Assembly: GCF_020532665.2 (NCBI RefSeq)
Contig: NZ_JAIWPG020000005.1
Span: 248,001 to 312,000 of the forward strand
DNA length: 64,000 nt
Direction: 5' to 3'
Source: Lelliottia sp. WAP21
GTDB lineage: Bacteria > Pseudomonadota > Gammaproteobacteria > Enterobacterales > Enterobacteriaceae
How positions within the stretch are numbered: position 1 is the first letter of the stretch; each line of letters begins with the position of its first letter. Shown piece by piece: positions 19,164 through 28,460 of this stretch. The position numbers were made by a program, and so were the translations under genes. The notes under the pieces were generated by a model. That model made no database searches. It was not told where the DNA came from and saw only the letters and a list, made by a program, of their open reading frames with translations.

Positions 19164-20300
19164 TTATTCCGCAACCGTTTCTGTCAGGGGCTCAGTTATC
19201 GGCAGGCGAGTCGCCATCGCCTCGCGTAACAGAACGCTGCCACAGGCAAACAGGCCACCGAGCAGCACCGCCAGAAGTACAACCAGCGATTTACCCGGGC
19301 CGTCTTTGCGGATAGGTAAAGAAGGCGAGAGCTGATACCTGAACGGTTCAAAATCCAGGTCATCGACCGAGAGTTTTTGCAGCTGTGCAAGATGGTATTC
19401 CCGGTTCTGGAAATCCGCATTCAGCTCTGACACATCCCGCAGCGACTTTTCAATCTTTAGCTTCTGCGCAATACCATCGGCACCCAGCGCCACGGAGTAA
19501 TCCGGATCGTCTTTCACCGCCTGCCCGTTGCTGTAAACCGGTTTTTTTATCCCGGCAGCATTTGCCACTTCCAGGGAATAATTCAGGCGCTGGAGATTGG
19601 TGTTGTGGATCGTGGTCAGACGAACGCGATCGAGCTCCAGACGCTCTTTCTCAACGCGGGTTTTGAGATCCAACACGTTGCGAATATGCAGCATGGTCTC
19701 TTTTTCGACGATGGCCGAGATATAGGCAATATACCCCTCAAGCACATTCTGGGCATCTTGTGCCGTCGGCGCGGTAAAACTCAGCGTCCATGCGGTGTAA
19801 GGGGCTTTGTCCGCGTCTTTTGCCGATGCGTTATCCTGCGCTTTCATCTTTTCGGAGATGTTGACCACGGCACGATGCAGCTCCAGGGGATCGATGTCCG
19901 CCTCTTTAAGCTGCTCCGTCACGTACGGAGATGTTTTCATATAGTCTTCCAGCAAAGACTGTGACTGGAATTTCTTGATAAACAGATTGAAAACATCGGT
20001 GCGACTGACTTTTACATCCACATCCAGCACCTGAAGTGCCACCAGCGTCTGTTGCAGTTGGTTCCACTGGTTTTGCTCAGCGGGTGTTACCACCGCCTTG
20101 CTGGTCCACTTTTGCGGTAACAGAAACGAGACTGCGACACCGGCAAGCGCAAAGGCAAGGACGATGGCAACAATACGTTTTTTGGCGGCAAGCAGGACAT
20201 CCAGTAGTCCCAGGAGATCTATTTCTTTAGGACGAATGGCCGGTGAGTTATAGCGGGCTAAATCCAGTTCCGTGTTCTTTTTGAAATCCATCGCTGACAT
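19164..20300 (-). CDS. fepE: FepE-type Wzz polysaccharide co-polymerase
   Basis: FepE sets very long O-antigen chain lengths in Salmonella. The 378-residue protein has the family layout: a membrane segment near residues 40-60, a long periplasmic part rich in helices, and a second segment near 337-358. Blocks such as FLLPQKWTSKAVVTP and YQLSPSLPIRKDGPGKS match FepE rather than the shorter WzzB as I recall them. In E. coli fepE lies in the enterobactin cluster; here it stands alone between kdgF and tog. The nearest KdgR box is 247 bases upstream, so it may or may not share control with the pectin genes. Confidence 0.88.
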   Translation of the reverse strand: MSAMDFKKNTELDLARYNSPAIRPKEIDLLGLLDVLLAAKKRIVAIVLAFALAGVAVSFLLPQKWTSKAVVTPAEQNQWNQLQQTLVALQVLDVDVKVSRTDVFNLFIKKFQSQSLLEDYMKTSPYVTEQLKEADIDPLELHRAVVNISEKMKAQDNASAKDADKAPYTAWTLSFTAPTAQDAQNVLEGYIAYISAIVEKETMLHIRNVLDLKTRVEKERLELDRVRLTTIHNTNLQRLNYSLEVANAAGIKKPVYSNGQAVKDDPDYSVALGADGIAQKLKIEKSLRDVSELNADFQNREYHLAQLQKLSVDDLDFEPFRYQLSPSLPIRKDGPGKSLVVLLAVLLGGLFACGSVLLREAMATRLPITEPLTETVAE

Positions 20301-20846
20301 ACTGAATCTTCTTTTTATGGTGCGGTAAAACCCTGCCTGGGTATTTTAGGGAGGAATATTATACAAGGTTCTAAGAATTATCTGAACGCATCAATCGATA
20401 AAATCAGATCTGCCTACAATTTTTGGTAGTGCGTCCTCAAAGCGTTACTCTGTTACAAAAGTTGTCCGCCACCCGCCGGTAAAATTCAGTGCCCTGCCGA
20501 TAAAACCTCGCGCAAATTGTGAAAAATGCCAGCCACCTCACCTTATTGAAACAGCGTTTCGACCTCGATCACACTTCCACTATTTATCGAATGACTCAGA
20601 AACAAATAGCAATAAAATAAATTAAAACGGTGTTTTACAAATCAAGAACAACGGTTCGCTTGTTTTTGAAACCCGGCAAAATCACGACACGTAAAACACA
20701 GCAATGCATTGATAAATCAGGAGTTACATGAAGTCACTCTGAACCAGACGTTAGCAAACACACGCTTCATGGCCCGCTATCTCGTGTGCCGAACGTGTTT
20801 TGAAGAGCAGATTCCGTTTTAACCATTGATTGCCAGGTAGGTATGT
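20301..20846. promoter_or_regulatory. Divergent control region of fepE and the tog operon
   Basis: This AT-rich spacer of 546 bases holds no convincing ORF. Two KdgR boxes lie at 20547-20561 (TGAAACAGCGTTTCG, 14 of 15) and 20623-20637 (TAAAACGGTGTTTTA, 15 of 15). A weak CRP-like site, TTCGA-N6-TCACA at 20558-20573, overlaps the first. The 210 bases between the second box and togM suggest a long 5' leader, in which I see no known RNA element. Confidence 0.7.
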
Positions 20847-21737
20847 ATGAATGAAAACAAACTGCTGGGGTTGGCCTGGATATCGCCTTATATAATTGGG
20901 TTGATACTCTTTACGGCCTTCCCCTTTGTTTCATCTTTCTTTCTCAGTTTTACTGATTACGATTTGATGAGTCCTCCGGTGTTTAACGGCATCGAAAACT
21001 ATCGTTACATGTTTACCGAAGATACCCTCTTCTGGAAATCCATGGGCGTGACGTTTGCTTACGTATTCCTGACCATTCCTCTGAAGCTGGCGTTTGCGTT
21101 GGGTATTGCGTTCGTCCTTAACTTTAAATTACGCGGCATCGGTTTTTTCCGTACCGCCTACTATATTCCTTCCATCCTCGGCAGCTCGGTGGCTATCGCC
21201 GTTCTGTGGCGTGCCTTGTTTGCCATTGATGGTCTGCTCAATAGTTTTATTGGCGTGTTTGGTTTCGACGCGGTGAACTGGCTGGGTGAGCCCTCTCTAG
21301 CTCTGATGTCGGTCACCTTGCTGCGCGTCTGGCAGTTCGGTTCTGCGATGGTCATCTTCCTAGCCGCGCTGCAAAACGTCCCACAGTCACAATATGAAGC
21401 GGCGATGATCGATGGCGCGTCGAAATGGCAGATGTTCACGAAAGTGACCGTACCGCTGATCACGCCGGTTATCTTCTTCAACTTCATCATGCAGACCACT
21501 CAGGCGTTCCAGGAATTTACCGGTCCGTACGTGATTACGGGCGGTGGACCAACCTATTCAACGTACCTGTTCTCACTCTACATCTACGATACCGCCTTCA
21601 AGTACTTCGACATGGGCTACGGCGCTGCACTGGCGTGGATCCTGTTCCTGGTAGTCGCCGTCTTTGCCGCTATCGCCTTTAAGTCATCGAAATACTGGGT
21701 GTTCTACTCCGCCGATAAGGGAGGCAAAAATGGCTGA
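20847..21737 (+). CDS. togM: TogM, ABC transporter permease for oligogalacturonides
   Basis: TogM is one of two membrane subunits of the oligogalacturonide importer. The 296-residue protein has about six membrane segments and the cytoplasmic EAA loop, EAAMIDGA at residues 184-191, that contacts the ATPase. Sequence and operon order togMNAB match the Dickeya system. An AGGTAGGT ribosome site precedes the ATG. It overlaps togN by 8 bases. The general class is certain; the substrate is inferred from the pectin context and KdgR boxes. Confidence 0.92.
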   Translation: MNENKLLGLAWISPYIIGLILFTAFPFVSSFFLSFTDYDLMSPPVFNGIENYRYMFTEDTLFWKSMGVTFAYVFLTIPLKLAFALGIAFVLNFKLRGIGFFRTAYYIPSILGSSVAIAVLWRALFAIDGLLNSFIGVFGFDAVNWLGEPSLALMSVTLLRVWQFGSAMVIFLAALQNVPQSQYEAAMIDGASKWQMFTKVTVPLITPVIFFNFIMQTTQAFQEFTGPYVITGGGPTYSTYLFSLYIYDTAFKYFDMGYGAALAWILFLVVAVFAAIAFKSSKYWVFYSADKGGKNG

Positions 21738-22632
21738 TATTCAGGAAATTTCGACGGCGAGAAGCATTGCAGATCGTGAAGTCGCCCGGACGTTGCGCAA
21801 GGAAAAAATCAACGCCAGCATTCGCTACGTCATCCTGCTGTTTGTTGGCCTGCTGATGCTCTACCCGCTGGTGTGGATGTTCTCAGCATCGTTTAAACCG
21901 AACCATGAGATCTTTACCACGCTCAGCCTGTGGCCCGCACATGCCACCTGGGACGGGTTCATCAACGGCTGGAAAACCGGTACGGAATATAACTTCGGCC
22001 ATTACATGCTGAACACCTTTAAGTATGTGATACCGAAAGTGATTCTGACCATTATCTCCTCCACTATCGTGGCGTACGGCTTTGCCCGCTTCGAGATCCC
22101 GTGGAAGAAATTCTGGTTCGCCACCCTCATCACCACCATGCTGCTGCCCAGCACCGTACTGCTGATCCCGCAGTACCTGATGTTCCGTGAAATGGGCATG
22201 CTGAACAGCTACATGCCGCTGTACCTGCCGTTGGCATTTGCGACGCAAGGGTTCTTCGTCTTTATGCTGATTCAGTTCCTGCGCGGCGTGCCGCGTGATA
22301 TGGAAGAAGCGGCACAAATCGACGGCTGCAACTCCCTCCAGGTGCTGTGGTATGTGGTGGTCCCTATTCTGAAACCCGCCATTATCTCTGTCGCATTGTT
22401 CCAGTTCATGTGGTCAATGAACGACTTCATCGGGCCGCTGATTTATGTCTACAGCGTGGATAAATACCCGATTGCACTGGCTCTGAAAATGTCCATCGAC
22501 GTCACCGAAGGTGCGCCATGGAACGAAATTCTGGCAATGGCGAGCATCTCCATTCTGCCATCCATCATTGTCTTCTTCCTGGCACAGCGCTACTTCGTAC
22601 AGGGCGTAACCAGCAGCGGAATTAAAGGTTAA
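21730..22632 (+). CDS. togN: TogN, ABC transporter permease for oligogalacturonides
   Basis: TogN is the second permease subunit. The 300-residue protein starting at the ATG 21730 follows a GGAGG ribosome site inside the end of togM. A longer frame is rejected because it would overlap togM by 74 bases. It has six predicted membrane segments, the first at residues ~33-52, and the EAA motif EEAAQIDGC at 192-200. The MalG-like end (FFLAQRYFVQGVTSSGIKG) is typical of this permease type. Confidence 0.92.
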   Translation: MADIQEISTARSIADREVARTLRKEKINASIRYVILLFVGLLMLYPLVWMFSASFKPNHEIFTTLSLWPAHATWDGFINGWKTGTEYNFGHYMLNTFKYVIPKVILTIISSTIVAYGFARFEIPWKKFWFATLITTMLLPSTVLLIPQYLMFREMGMLNSYMPLYLPLAFATQGFFVFMLIQFLRGVPRDMEEAAQIDGCNSLQVLWYVVVPILKPAIISVALFQFMWSMNDFIGPLIYVYSVDKYPIALALKMSIDVTEGAPWNEILAMASISILPSIIVFFLAQRYFVQGVTSSGIKG

Positions 22633-22644
22633 GAGGGAAATATC

Positions 22645-23772
22645 ATGGCTGAAGTTATCTTCAACAAACTGGAAAAGGTTTACTCCAACGGCTTCAAAGC
22701 GGTACATGCTATCGACCTTAAAATCGCTGAAGGGGAATTTATGGTGATCGTCGGACCTTCCGGCTGCGCCAAATCGACCACCCTGCGCATGCTCGCCGGG
22801 CTGGAAACCATCAGCGGCGGCGAAGTGCGCATTGGTGAGAAAATTGTAAACAACCTCGCACCCAAAGAGCGCGGCATTGCGATGGTATTCCAGAACTATG
22901 CGCTTTATCCGCACATGACCGTTCGTGAGAATCTGGCGTTCGGCCTGAAGCTGAGCAAAATGCCGAAAGCGCAAATTGATGCCCAGGTGAACGAAGCGGC
23001 AAAAATTCTGGAGCTGGAAGAGTTGCTGGATCGTCTGCCGCGTCAGCTCTCCGGTGGTCAGGCACAGCGTGTGGCAGTTGGCCGTGCAATTGTGAAGAAA
23101 CCTGACGTGTTTTTATTCGATGAACCGTTGTCGAATCTCGACGCCAAACTGCGTGCCTCGATGCGTATTCGAATTTCTGACCTGCACAAGCAGTTGAAGA
23201 AGTCCGGTAAACCGGCCACCACGGTCTATGTGACCCACGATCAGACCGAAGCGATGACCATGGGCGATCGCATCTGCGTGATGAAGCTCGGCCATATCAT
23301 GCAGGTTGATACCCCGGACAATCTCTATCACAAGCCAAAAAATATGTTCGTGGCTGGTTTTATTGGCGCGCCAGAGATGAATATCCGCGCGACAAAACTG
23401 GTCGATCAGGCAGGCCGCCTGGCACTGAGCATCGGCAATGAAACGATGCCGCTCAGTGAAACGCTGCATAACAAAGTCGTCGATCATGCGTCGCAGGATG
23501 TTTTTTATGGCATCCGTCCGGAATTCGTTTCGGTGGGCGACGAGCCTTTCGCCGAAGGATGCTGCAGTGGTGAACTGGTGCGTGTCGAAAACATGGGGCA
23601 TGAATTCTTCATGTACCTGAAAGTGTCAGAGTATGAGTTAACGGCCCGAATTCCTTCCGATGAAGCTAAGCCAATGATTGATAAGGGCCTTCACCGTAAG
23701 GTGTATTTTAAGTTTGATATGAATAAGTGTCATATTTTTGACGCGAAAACAGAACTGAACATCTCAATCTAA
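22645..23772 (+). CDS. togA: TogA, ATPase of the oligogalacturonide transporter
   Basis: TogA powers the TogMN import channel. The 375-residue protein is a MalK-like ABC ATPase: signature LSGGQ at 135-139, Walker B FLFDEP at 156-161, the H-loop in YVTHDQTEA, and a C-terminal regulatory TOBE-type domain. The Walker A loop reads GPSGCAKST at 37-45; an alanine (Ala42) stands where the consensus has glycine. I cannot say whether this is general for TogA. A GAGGG ribosome site lies 8 bases before the ATG. Confidence 0.92.
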   Translation: MAEVIFNKLEKVYSNGFKAVHAIDLKIAEGEFMVIVGPSGCAKSTTLRMLAGLETISGGEVRIGEKIVNNLAPKERGIAMVFQNYALYPHMTVRENLAFGLKLSKMPKAQIDAQVNEAAKILELEELLDRLPRQLSGGQAQRVAVGRAIVKKPDVFLFDEPLSNLDAKLRASMRIRISDLHKQLKKSGKPATTVYVTHDQTEAMTMGDRICVMKLGHIMQVDTPDNLYHKPKNMFVAGFIGAPEMNIRATKLVDQAGRLALSIGNETMPLSETLHNKVVDHASQDVFYGIRPEFVSVGDEPFAEGCCSGELVRVENMGHEFFMYLKVSEYELTARIPSDEAKPMIDKGLHRKVYFKFDMNKCHIFDAKTELNISI

Positions 23773-23786
23773 CTGGAGCTATAAAA

Positions 23787-25073
23787 ATGAAAAAAGTGCT
23801 TTTAAGCGCAGCAATCTCCGCAACTCTGGGCCTTACTGCTTTGCCATCGATGGCGCAAGATGTTGATTTACGTATGTCCTGGTGGGGAGGCAATGGCCGC
23901 CATCAGGTCACGCTGAAGGCGCTGGAGGAGTTCCATAAACAGAACCCAGACATCAACGTCAAAGCGGAATATACCGGCTGGGATGGGCATTTATCCCGCC
24001 TGACCACCCAGATCGCCGGCGGGACAGAGCCGGATGTGATGCAGACCAACTGGAACTGGTTACCCATTTTCTCTAAAACCGGTGATGGTTTTTACGATCT
24101 GAACAAAATGAAAGACGTGATCGATTTAACGCAGTTCGATCCGAAAGAACTTCAGACCACCACGATCAATGGCAAGCTGAACGGGATCCCGATCTCGGTC
24201 ACCGCGCGTGTGTTCTATTTTAACGATGAAACCTGGAAAAAGGCGGGCGTCGAGTACCCGAAAACCTGGGAAGCGTTGATGGCTGCGGGTAAGACGTTTG
24301 AGAGCAAACTCGGCAAGCAGTATTACCCGGTGGTGCTTGAGCATCAGGATACGCTGGCACTGCTGAATTCTTATATGATTCAGAAATACAACATTCCTGC
24401 GGTGGATGAGAAAGCCAAAAAGTTCTCTTACAGCAAAGAGCAGTGGGTTGAGTTCTTCCAGACCTATAAAAATCTGGTGGATAGCCACGTCATGCCCGAC
24501 ACCAAATACTATGCCTCGTTCGGTAAGAGCAACATGTACGAGATGAAGCCGTGGATCCAGGGTGAGTGGGGCGGAACCTATATGTGGAACTCCACCATTA
24601 ATAAGTATTCCGATAACCTGAAGCCGCCGGCAAAACTGGAACTGGGCAGCTATCCAATGCTGGAAGGGGCGACCGACGCGGGTCTGTTCTTCAAACCTGC
24701 GCAGATGCTCTCTATTGGTAAGTCGACCAAAAATCCGGAAGCGGCGGCGAAGGTCATTAACTTCCTGCTGAACAGCAAAGAGGGTGTCGATACGCTGGGC
24801 CTGGAGCGTGGCGTACCTTTGAGCAAAGTGGCAGTGAAATACCTGACGGAAGATGGTCAGATCAAAGAGAACGACCCGGCGGTTGCAGGATTACGTCTGG
24901 CGCAATCCCTGCCCGCCAAACTGTCTGTCTCGCCGTACTTTGACGATCCGCAGATCGTTGCTCAGTTCGGAACGTCTTTGCAATATATCGACTATGGTCA
25001 AAAAACCGTGGAAGAGACGGCAGCTGACTTCCAGCGTCAGGCTGAGCGTATCCTGAAACGCGCCATGCGTTAA
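23787..25073 (+). CDS. togB: TogB, periplasmic oligogalacturonide-binding protein
   Basis: TogB captures oligogalacturonides in the periplasm for TogMNA. The 428-residue protein has a clear signal peptide (MKKVLLSAAISATLGLTALPSMAQ, read as two halves) with cleavage after SMA, no lipobox cysteine, and a family 1 extracellular solute-binding fold. Early motif DLRMSWWGGNGRH and the aromatic-rich NWNWLP stretch suit a sugar ligand. It follows togA by 14 bases. A terminator hairpin after it would make this gene more abundant than ogl downstream. Confidence 0.92.
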   Translation: MKKVLLSAAISATLGLTALPSMAQDVDLRMSWWGGNGRHQVTLKALEEFHKQNPDINVKAEYTGWDGHLSRLTTQIAGGTEPDVMQTNWNWLPIFSKTGDGFYDLNKMKDVIDLTQFDPKELQTTTINGKLNGIPISVTARVFYFNDETWKKAGVEYPKTWEALMAAGKTFESKLGKQYYPVVLEHQDTLALLNSYMIQKYNIPAVDEKAKKFSYSKEQWVEFFQTYKNLVDSHVMPDTKYYASFGKSNMYEMKPWIQGEWGGTYMWNSTINKYSDNLKPPAKLELGSYPMLEGATDAGLFFKPAQMLSIGKSTKNPEAAAKVINFLLNSKEGVDTLGLERGVPLSKVAVKYLTEDGQIKENDPAVAGLRLAQSLPAKLSVSPYFDDPQIVAQFGTSLQYIDYGQKTVEETAADFQRQAERILKRAMR

Positions 25074-25092
25074 TTCCGCTGCACTGACTTTG

Positions 25093-25124
25093 CCCTGCCA
25101 CTTCCGGTGGCAGGGTATTTTTTT
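25093..25124 (+). terminator. Terminator-like hairpin between togB and ogl
   Basis: CCCTGCCAC-TTCCG-GTGGCAGGG is followed by TATTTTTTT. Because ogl starts 17 bases later with no promoter seen between, it probably acts as a partial terminator or mRNA end-protector inside the operon. Confidence 0.8.
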
Positions 25125-25140
25125 ACCTGGAGGATCCCCC

Positions 25141-26268
25141 ATGAAAGGAAAAATCATCCCGCTCACTTTTCGCACGCGTCTGGACAGTGAAACCGGGCAC
25201 GAAGTGATACGCCTGACGCCGCCACATATTGTTTGCCACCGTAATTACTTCTATCAAAAATGCTTTACCCGCGATGGCAGCAAACTGATTTTTGGCGGCG
25301 CATTCGAGGGGCACTGGAATTACTATCTGCTCGATCTGAAACAGCACCAGGCAACGCAGTTAACGGAAGGGACGGGAGATAATACTTTTGGCGGTTTTTT
25401 AGCAGCTGACGATAAATCGCTGTGGTATGTCAAAAACAATCGCGAACTGCGCCGGGTGGATCTGGCGAGTTTAGAGGAGCAGGTCACCTATGAAGTGGAC
25501 GACGACTGGGTGGCCTATGGAACCTGGGTGGCGAATTCAGACTGTAGCCAGCTGGTGGGCATTGAGATAAAAAAGAGCGACTGGCAGCCGCTGACCGACT
25601 GGAGCAAATTCCGCGCCTTTTACTTTACTCAACCTGAATGCCGCCTGATAAATGTCGATCTACGCACCGGCGAGCGCTCGGTAATTTTGCAGGAAAAACG
25701 CTGGCTTGGTCATCCTATCTATCGCCCCTTTGACAACAACACGGTCGCGTTTTGTCACGAAGGCCCCCGCGACGCCATTGATGCGCGTATGTGGCTGATC
25801 AATGCCGACGGTAGCAATCTGCGCAACGTCCGCCAGCATGCGCCGGGCGAAAGTTTTACGCATGAATTTTGGGTGCCTGACGGGTCCGCGCTGTATTACG
25901 TGGCGCATAAAGAGAACGACCCGCAACGCTATCTGTTCAGTGCCGATCCGCAGACGCTGGAGAATCGCCAGCTCATGGCGATCCCGCCCTGCTCCCACTT
26001 GATGAGTAATCACGACGGTTCGCTGATTGTGGGCGATGGTTCACCGCACAACACCGGCGATATCAGCCTGAACGATCCCTTTATTTGGGTATTTGATATT
26101 AAAAAAGGGACGCAGAAAGCGGTTTGCCAGCATAACACCAGCTGGAAAGTGCTGGACGGCGATCGGCAGGTTACACACCCGCATCCGTCGTTTTCGCCGG
26201 ATGATAAATGGGTGTTGTATACCTCGGATGAAGAAGGGATGCCTGCGCTTTATTTATGTGCGGTGTGA
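25141..26268 (+). CDS. ogl: Oligogalacturonate lyase, first paralogue
   Basis: Ogl (polysaccharide lyase family 22) splits unsaturated digalacturonate into two 4,5-unsaturated monomers in the cytoplasm. The 375-residue form starting at ATG 25141 has GGAGG upstream; a longer frame would run through the hairpin. It folds as a seven-bladed propeller. The Mn-binding residues of characterised Ogl correspond to His286, Gln343, His346 and His348 (CSHLMSN and QVTHPHPSF). It differs clearly from the second copy at 30.8 kb, and lacks that copy's MAKGMRVKLNYEVSRD start. It is the last gene of the tog operon. Confidence 0.92.
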   Translation: MKGKIIPLTFRTRLDSETGHEVIRLTPPHIVCHRNYFYQKCFTRDGSKLIFGGAFEGHWNYYLLDLKQHQATQLTEGTGDNTFGGFLAADDKSLWYVKNNRELRRVDLASLEEQVTYEVDDDWVAYGTWVANSDCSQLVGIEIKKSDWQPLTDWSKFRAFYFTQPECRLINVDLRTGERSVILQEKRWLGHPIYRPFDNNTVAFCHEGPRDAIDARMWLINADGSNLRNVRQHAPGESFTHEFWVPDGSALYYVAHKENDPQRYLFSADPQTLENRQLMAIPPCSHLMSNHDGSLIVGDGSPHNTGDISLNDPFIWVFDIKKGTQKAVCQHNTSWKVLDGDRQVTHPHPSFSPDDKWVLYTSDEEGMPALYLCAV

Positions 26269-26274
26269 TGGGGC

Positions 26275-26496
26275 TTTGTTTTCTCTCCCAAAGGGAGAGG
26301 GCTGGTCTTTACTCCCTCTCCTTTTGGGAGAGGGCTGGGGCGTCTTTGCTCCCTCTCCCTTTGGGAGAGGGCTGGGGCATCTTTGCTCCCTCTCCTTTTG
26401 GGTGAGGGCTGGGGCGTCTTTGCTCCCTCTCCCTTTGGAAGAGGGCTGGGGCGTCTTTGCTCCCTCTCCCTTTGGGAGAGGGCTGGGGTGAGGGGG
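26275..26496. repeat. Tandem array of six REP-like palindromes with a 37-base period
   Basis: Units begin at 26312, 26349, 26386, 26423 and 26460, exactly 37 bases apart, with a degenerate first copy at about 26275. Each unit carries CCCTCTCC(C/T) and GGGAGAGGG arms around TTT, then GCTGGGGC and TCTTTG. Copies 4 and 5 have broken arms. There are no unique spacers, so it is not CRISPR. The same palindrome recurs at 48641, 52171, 55925 and 55981. Confidence 0.9.
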
Positions 26497-26651
26497 AACA
26501 TGCGGCTAAGGCCGTCTTCTCGTCCTGAGCTGATGCGTACCCATCCTGTTTTTTCATACCGCGATAATAAAGCCAATGAACGAGTGATATCTCACAGCGA
26601 GGCCCTGGTCCGGCTGAAAATCGCCGAAGCGTTTCCGGAAGGCCGGGGCGA

Positions 26652-26805
26652 GGCGCAGGGATGCGCCGAGAGGGCGCGAGTTGCAGGGACGCTGCATCGC
26701 GCCCGACCCGAAAGCCTGAAGGAAAAAGCTGAGGGGACCGCGAAGCGGCGATTTTCCTGGCAGGAGCCCGGGTCGCCAGGGCGGTGGCGATTGAGCCGCC
26801 CTGGC
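26652..26805. repeat. Multi-hairpin element between ogl and araE, identity unknown
   Basis: Four stems follow each other. GGCGCA-GGGA-TGCGCC is at 26652-26667. GGGCGCGA...TCGCGCCC at 26672-26704 has an inner TGCAG/CTGCA stem. CCGC-GAA-GCGG is at 26738-26748. GCCAGGGCGG...CCGCCCTGGC at 26775-26805 is a perfect 10-pair stem. No ORF here looks real. It could be a dispersed repeat unit or a structured RNA; I do not recognise it. The rest of the 26497-26917 spacer shows nothing else. Confidence 0.6.
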
Positions 26806-26917
26806 ACGTTCACCGGTTCCCATATTAAAGAGAAGCATTGTTCATAAAGTGAACGGAACAACCTCCTCAGTCACATGCCCTCCCCCAAAGAGATGACACA
26901 AGCTGAATCAATCCCCC

Positions 26918-28333
26918 CTACACCCCAATATTTCTCAACTTCTCCCCTGCCATCAACTTACGTTCAATGTGCTCCAGGGTGACATTTTTGGTTTCAGGAA
27001 TCAGCCAGAAAGTGACGCCAATGAAGGCGATATTCAGTACCGTATAGAGCCAGAATGTTCCCGCAGCACCAATCGAATCCAGTAAGGTCAGGAAGGTGGC
27101 CCCGATAATCATATTCGACACCCAGTTGGTCGTCGTCGAACAAGTAATCCCAAAATCGCGGCATTTCAGCGGCTGGATTTCCGAGCACAAGATCCACACA
27201 ACCGGTGCGGCGCTCATGGCATAACCTGCAATACACATCATGGTCATCCCCACCGAAAGCCACGACAGGCTGCTGGAGGCGGTGCCATTATCAAACTGCA
27301 TCAGACAATACCCGAGGATAAGCGTACCCAGCGCCATTACGCTGAAGCCTATTTTCAACGCCGGTTTACGCCCGGCTTTATCCACGGTAAAGACCGCAAT
27401 AAAGGTGGCGAACATAAAGGTTAACCCGACGACCAGCGTCGCAATCATCTGCTGTTCGGTCGTGGTAAAGCCCGCCATTTTGAATATGCGCGGCGCGTAA
27501 TACATGATGATATTCATCCCGGTAAATTGCTGCATCGCCTGCAGCAACATGCCGAGGAACACCGCACGGCGCACATTTTTATTGGCTTTAAATAACGACC
27601 AGCCGCCCTGCTTCAGCTTGAGGCTCTCGCGGATTTCGTTTAGCTCTTCACGGGCTTTTTCAGAGGTATCACGCAGCATTCGCAGTACTTCTTCGGCTTC
27701 AACATGACGCCCCTTCTGCGCCAGCCAGCGTGGGCTGTTAGGTAAAAAGATCACTAATACCATCAGCAAAACGGCGGGCAGCGCCAGCACACCCAACATC
27801 GCGCGCCAGTTACCGCTGTAGCTAAAGTACGTATCAGACAGGAAGGCCAGCACAATGCCCAGCGTTACCATCAGCTGATACATACTGATCATCTTCCCGC
27901 GTACGTTCTCACTCGCCATTTCAGAGAGGTAGAGCGGGGCAGTATAGGAGGCAATACCCACCGCAACGCCCAGCAACACGCGGAACAGCAGCAGCGCCTC
28001 CACGCCGGTGGCAAACGCCGAGCCTAACGAACCGGCGACGAATAAAATCGCCCCGACCATGAGGCTATATTTACGCCCCAGTTTGAAAGAGAGCCAGCCG
28101 TTGAACAGTGCGCCGAGCGCCGCACCGAGCATCATGCTGCTGACCACCCACTCCTGCAGACGGCTGCTAAGCGTAAAGTGATCGGTAATAAAAGGAAGTG
28201 CCCCGGCGATAACGCCGATATCCAGACCAAACAGTAAACCCGCCACGGCGGCTGAAACAGAAACAAACTGATTCATTCTTCGCGTATCGCGAAGGGCGCG
28301 GGGCATCAAGGTAGAATCATTTATAGAGGTCAT
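26918..28333 (-). CDS. araE: AraE, arabinose:proton symporter
   Basis: AraE imports L-arabinose with protons across the inner membrane. The 471-residue protein has the 12 membrane segments of sugar porters and their signatures: GRKYSLMVG after segment 2, [13 protein letters not shown] before the central loop, GRKPALKIG after segment 8 and PETKN near the end. Neighbours araE-kduD-kduI are in the E. coli order. Its upstream region has a CRP-like and an AraC-like site. Confidence 0.96.
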   Translation of the reverse strand: MTSINDSTLMPRALRDTRRMNQFVSVSAAVAGLLFGLDIGVIAGALPFITDHFTLSSRLQEWVVSSMMLGAALGALFNGWLSFKLGRKYSLMVGAILFVAGSLGSAFATGVEALLLFRVLLGVAVGIASYTAPLYLSEMASENVRGKMISMYQLMVTLGIVLAFLSDTYFSYSGNWRAMLGVLALPAVLLMVLVIFLPNSPRWLAQKGRHVEAEEVLRMLRDTSEKAREELNEIRESLKLKQGGWSLFKANKNVRRAVFLGMLLQAMQQFTGMNIIMYYAPRIFKMAGFTTTEQQMIATLVVGLTFMFATFIAVFTVDKAGRKPALKIGFSVMALGTLILGYCLMQFDNGTASSSLSWLSVGMTMMCIAGYAMSAAPVVWILCSEIQPLKCRDFGITCSTTTNWVSNMIIGATFLTLLDSIGAAGTFWLYTVLNIAFIGVTFWLIPETKNVTLEHIERKLMAGEKLRNIGV

Positions 28334-28414
28334 TATTTCCTGCCTGAACAGCGTAAGACGTGTAATGAAATTACGAGAATGCCGGGAAAAGTGTCAGGTC
28401 GTATAACGTGAAGA

Positions 28415-28460
28415 TATGGATTAATAAGCTGCACCATGGTGATCTGTGATGGACATTACA
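28415..28460. promoter_or_regulatory. AraC-like and CRP-like sites upstream of araE
   Basis: TATGGA-N7-GCTG at 28415-28431 fits the reverse complement of the AraC half-site TAGC-N7-TCCATA in nine of ten fixed bases, in the orientation needed for a reverse-strand gene. TGTGA-N6-TTACA at 28445-28460 fits a CRP site with one mismatch and lies further from araE. This matches the known arrangement of ara promoters. The rest of the 28334-28600 spacer shows nothing clear. Confidence 0.55.

Noticed and set aside
19385..19964. Open frames opposite fepE
   Set aside because: They are antisense shadows of a well-supported FepE coding frame and have no recognisable features.
26275..26496. CRISPR array
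   Set aside because: The period is regular, but the sequence between palindromes is itself repeated, there are no unique spacers, and no cas genes are near.
26383..26847. Reading frames across the palindrome array and hairpin element
   Set aside because: The predicted peptides are translations of the repeat unit (repeated Leu-Pro-Leu-rich blocks) and lack any protein character.
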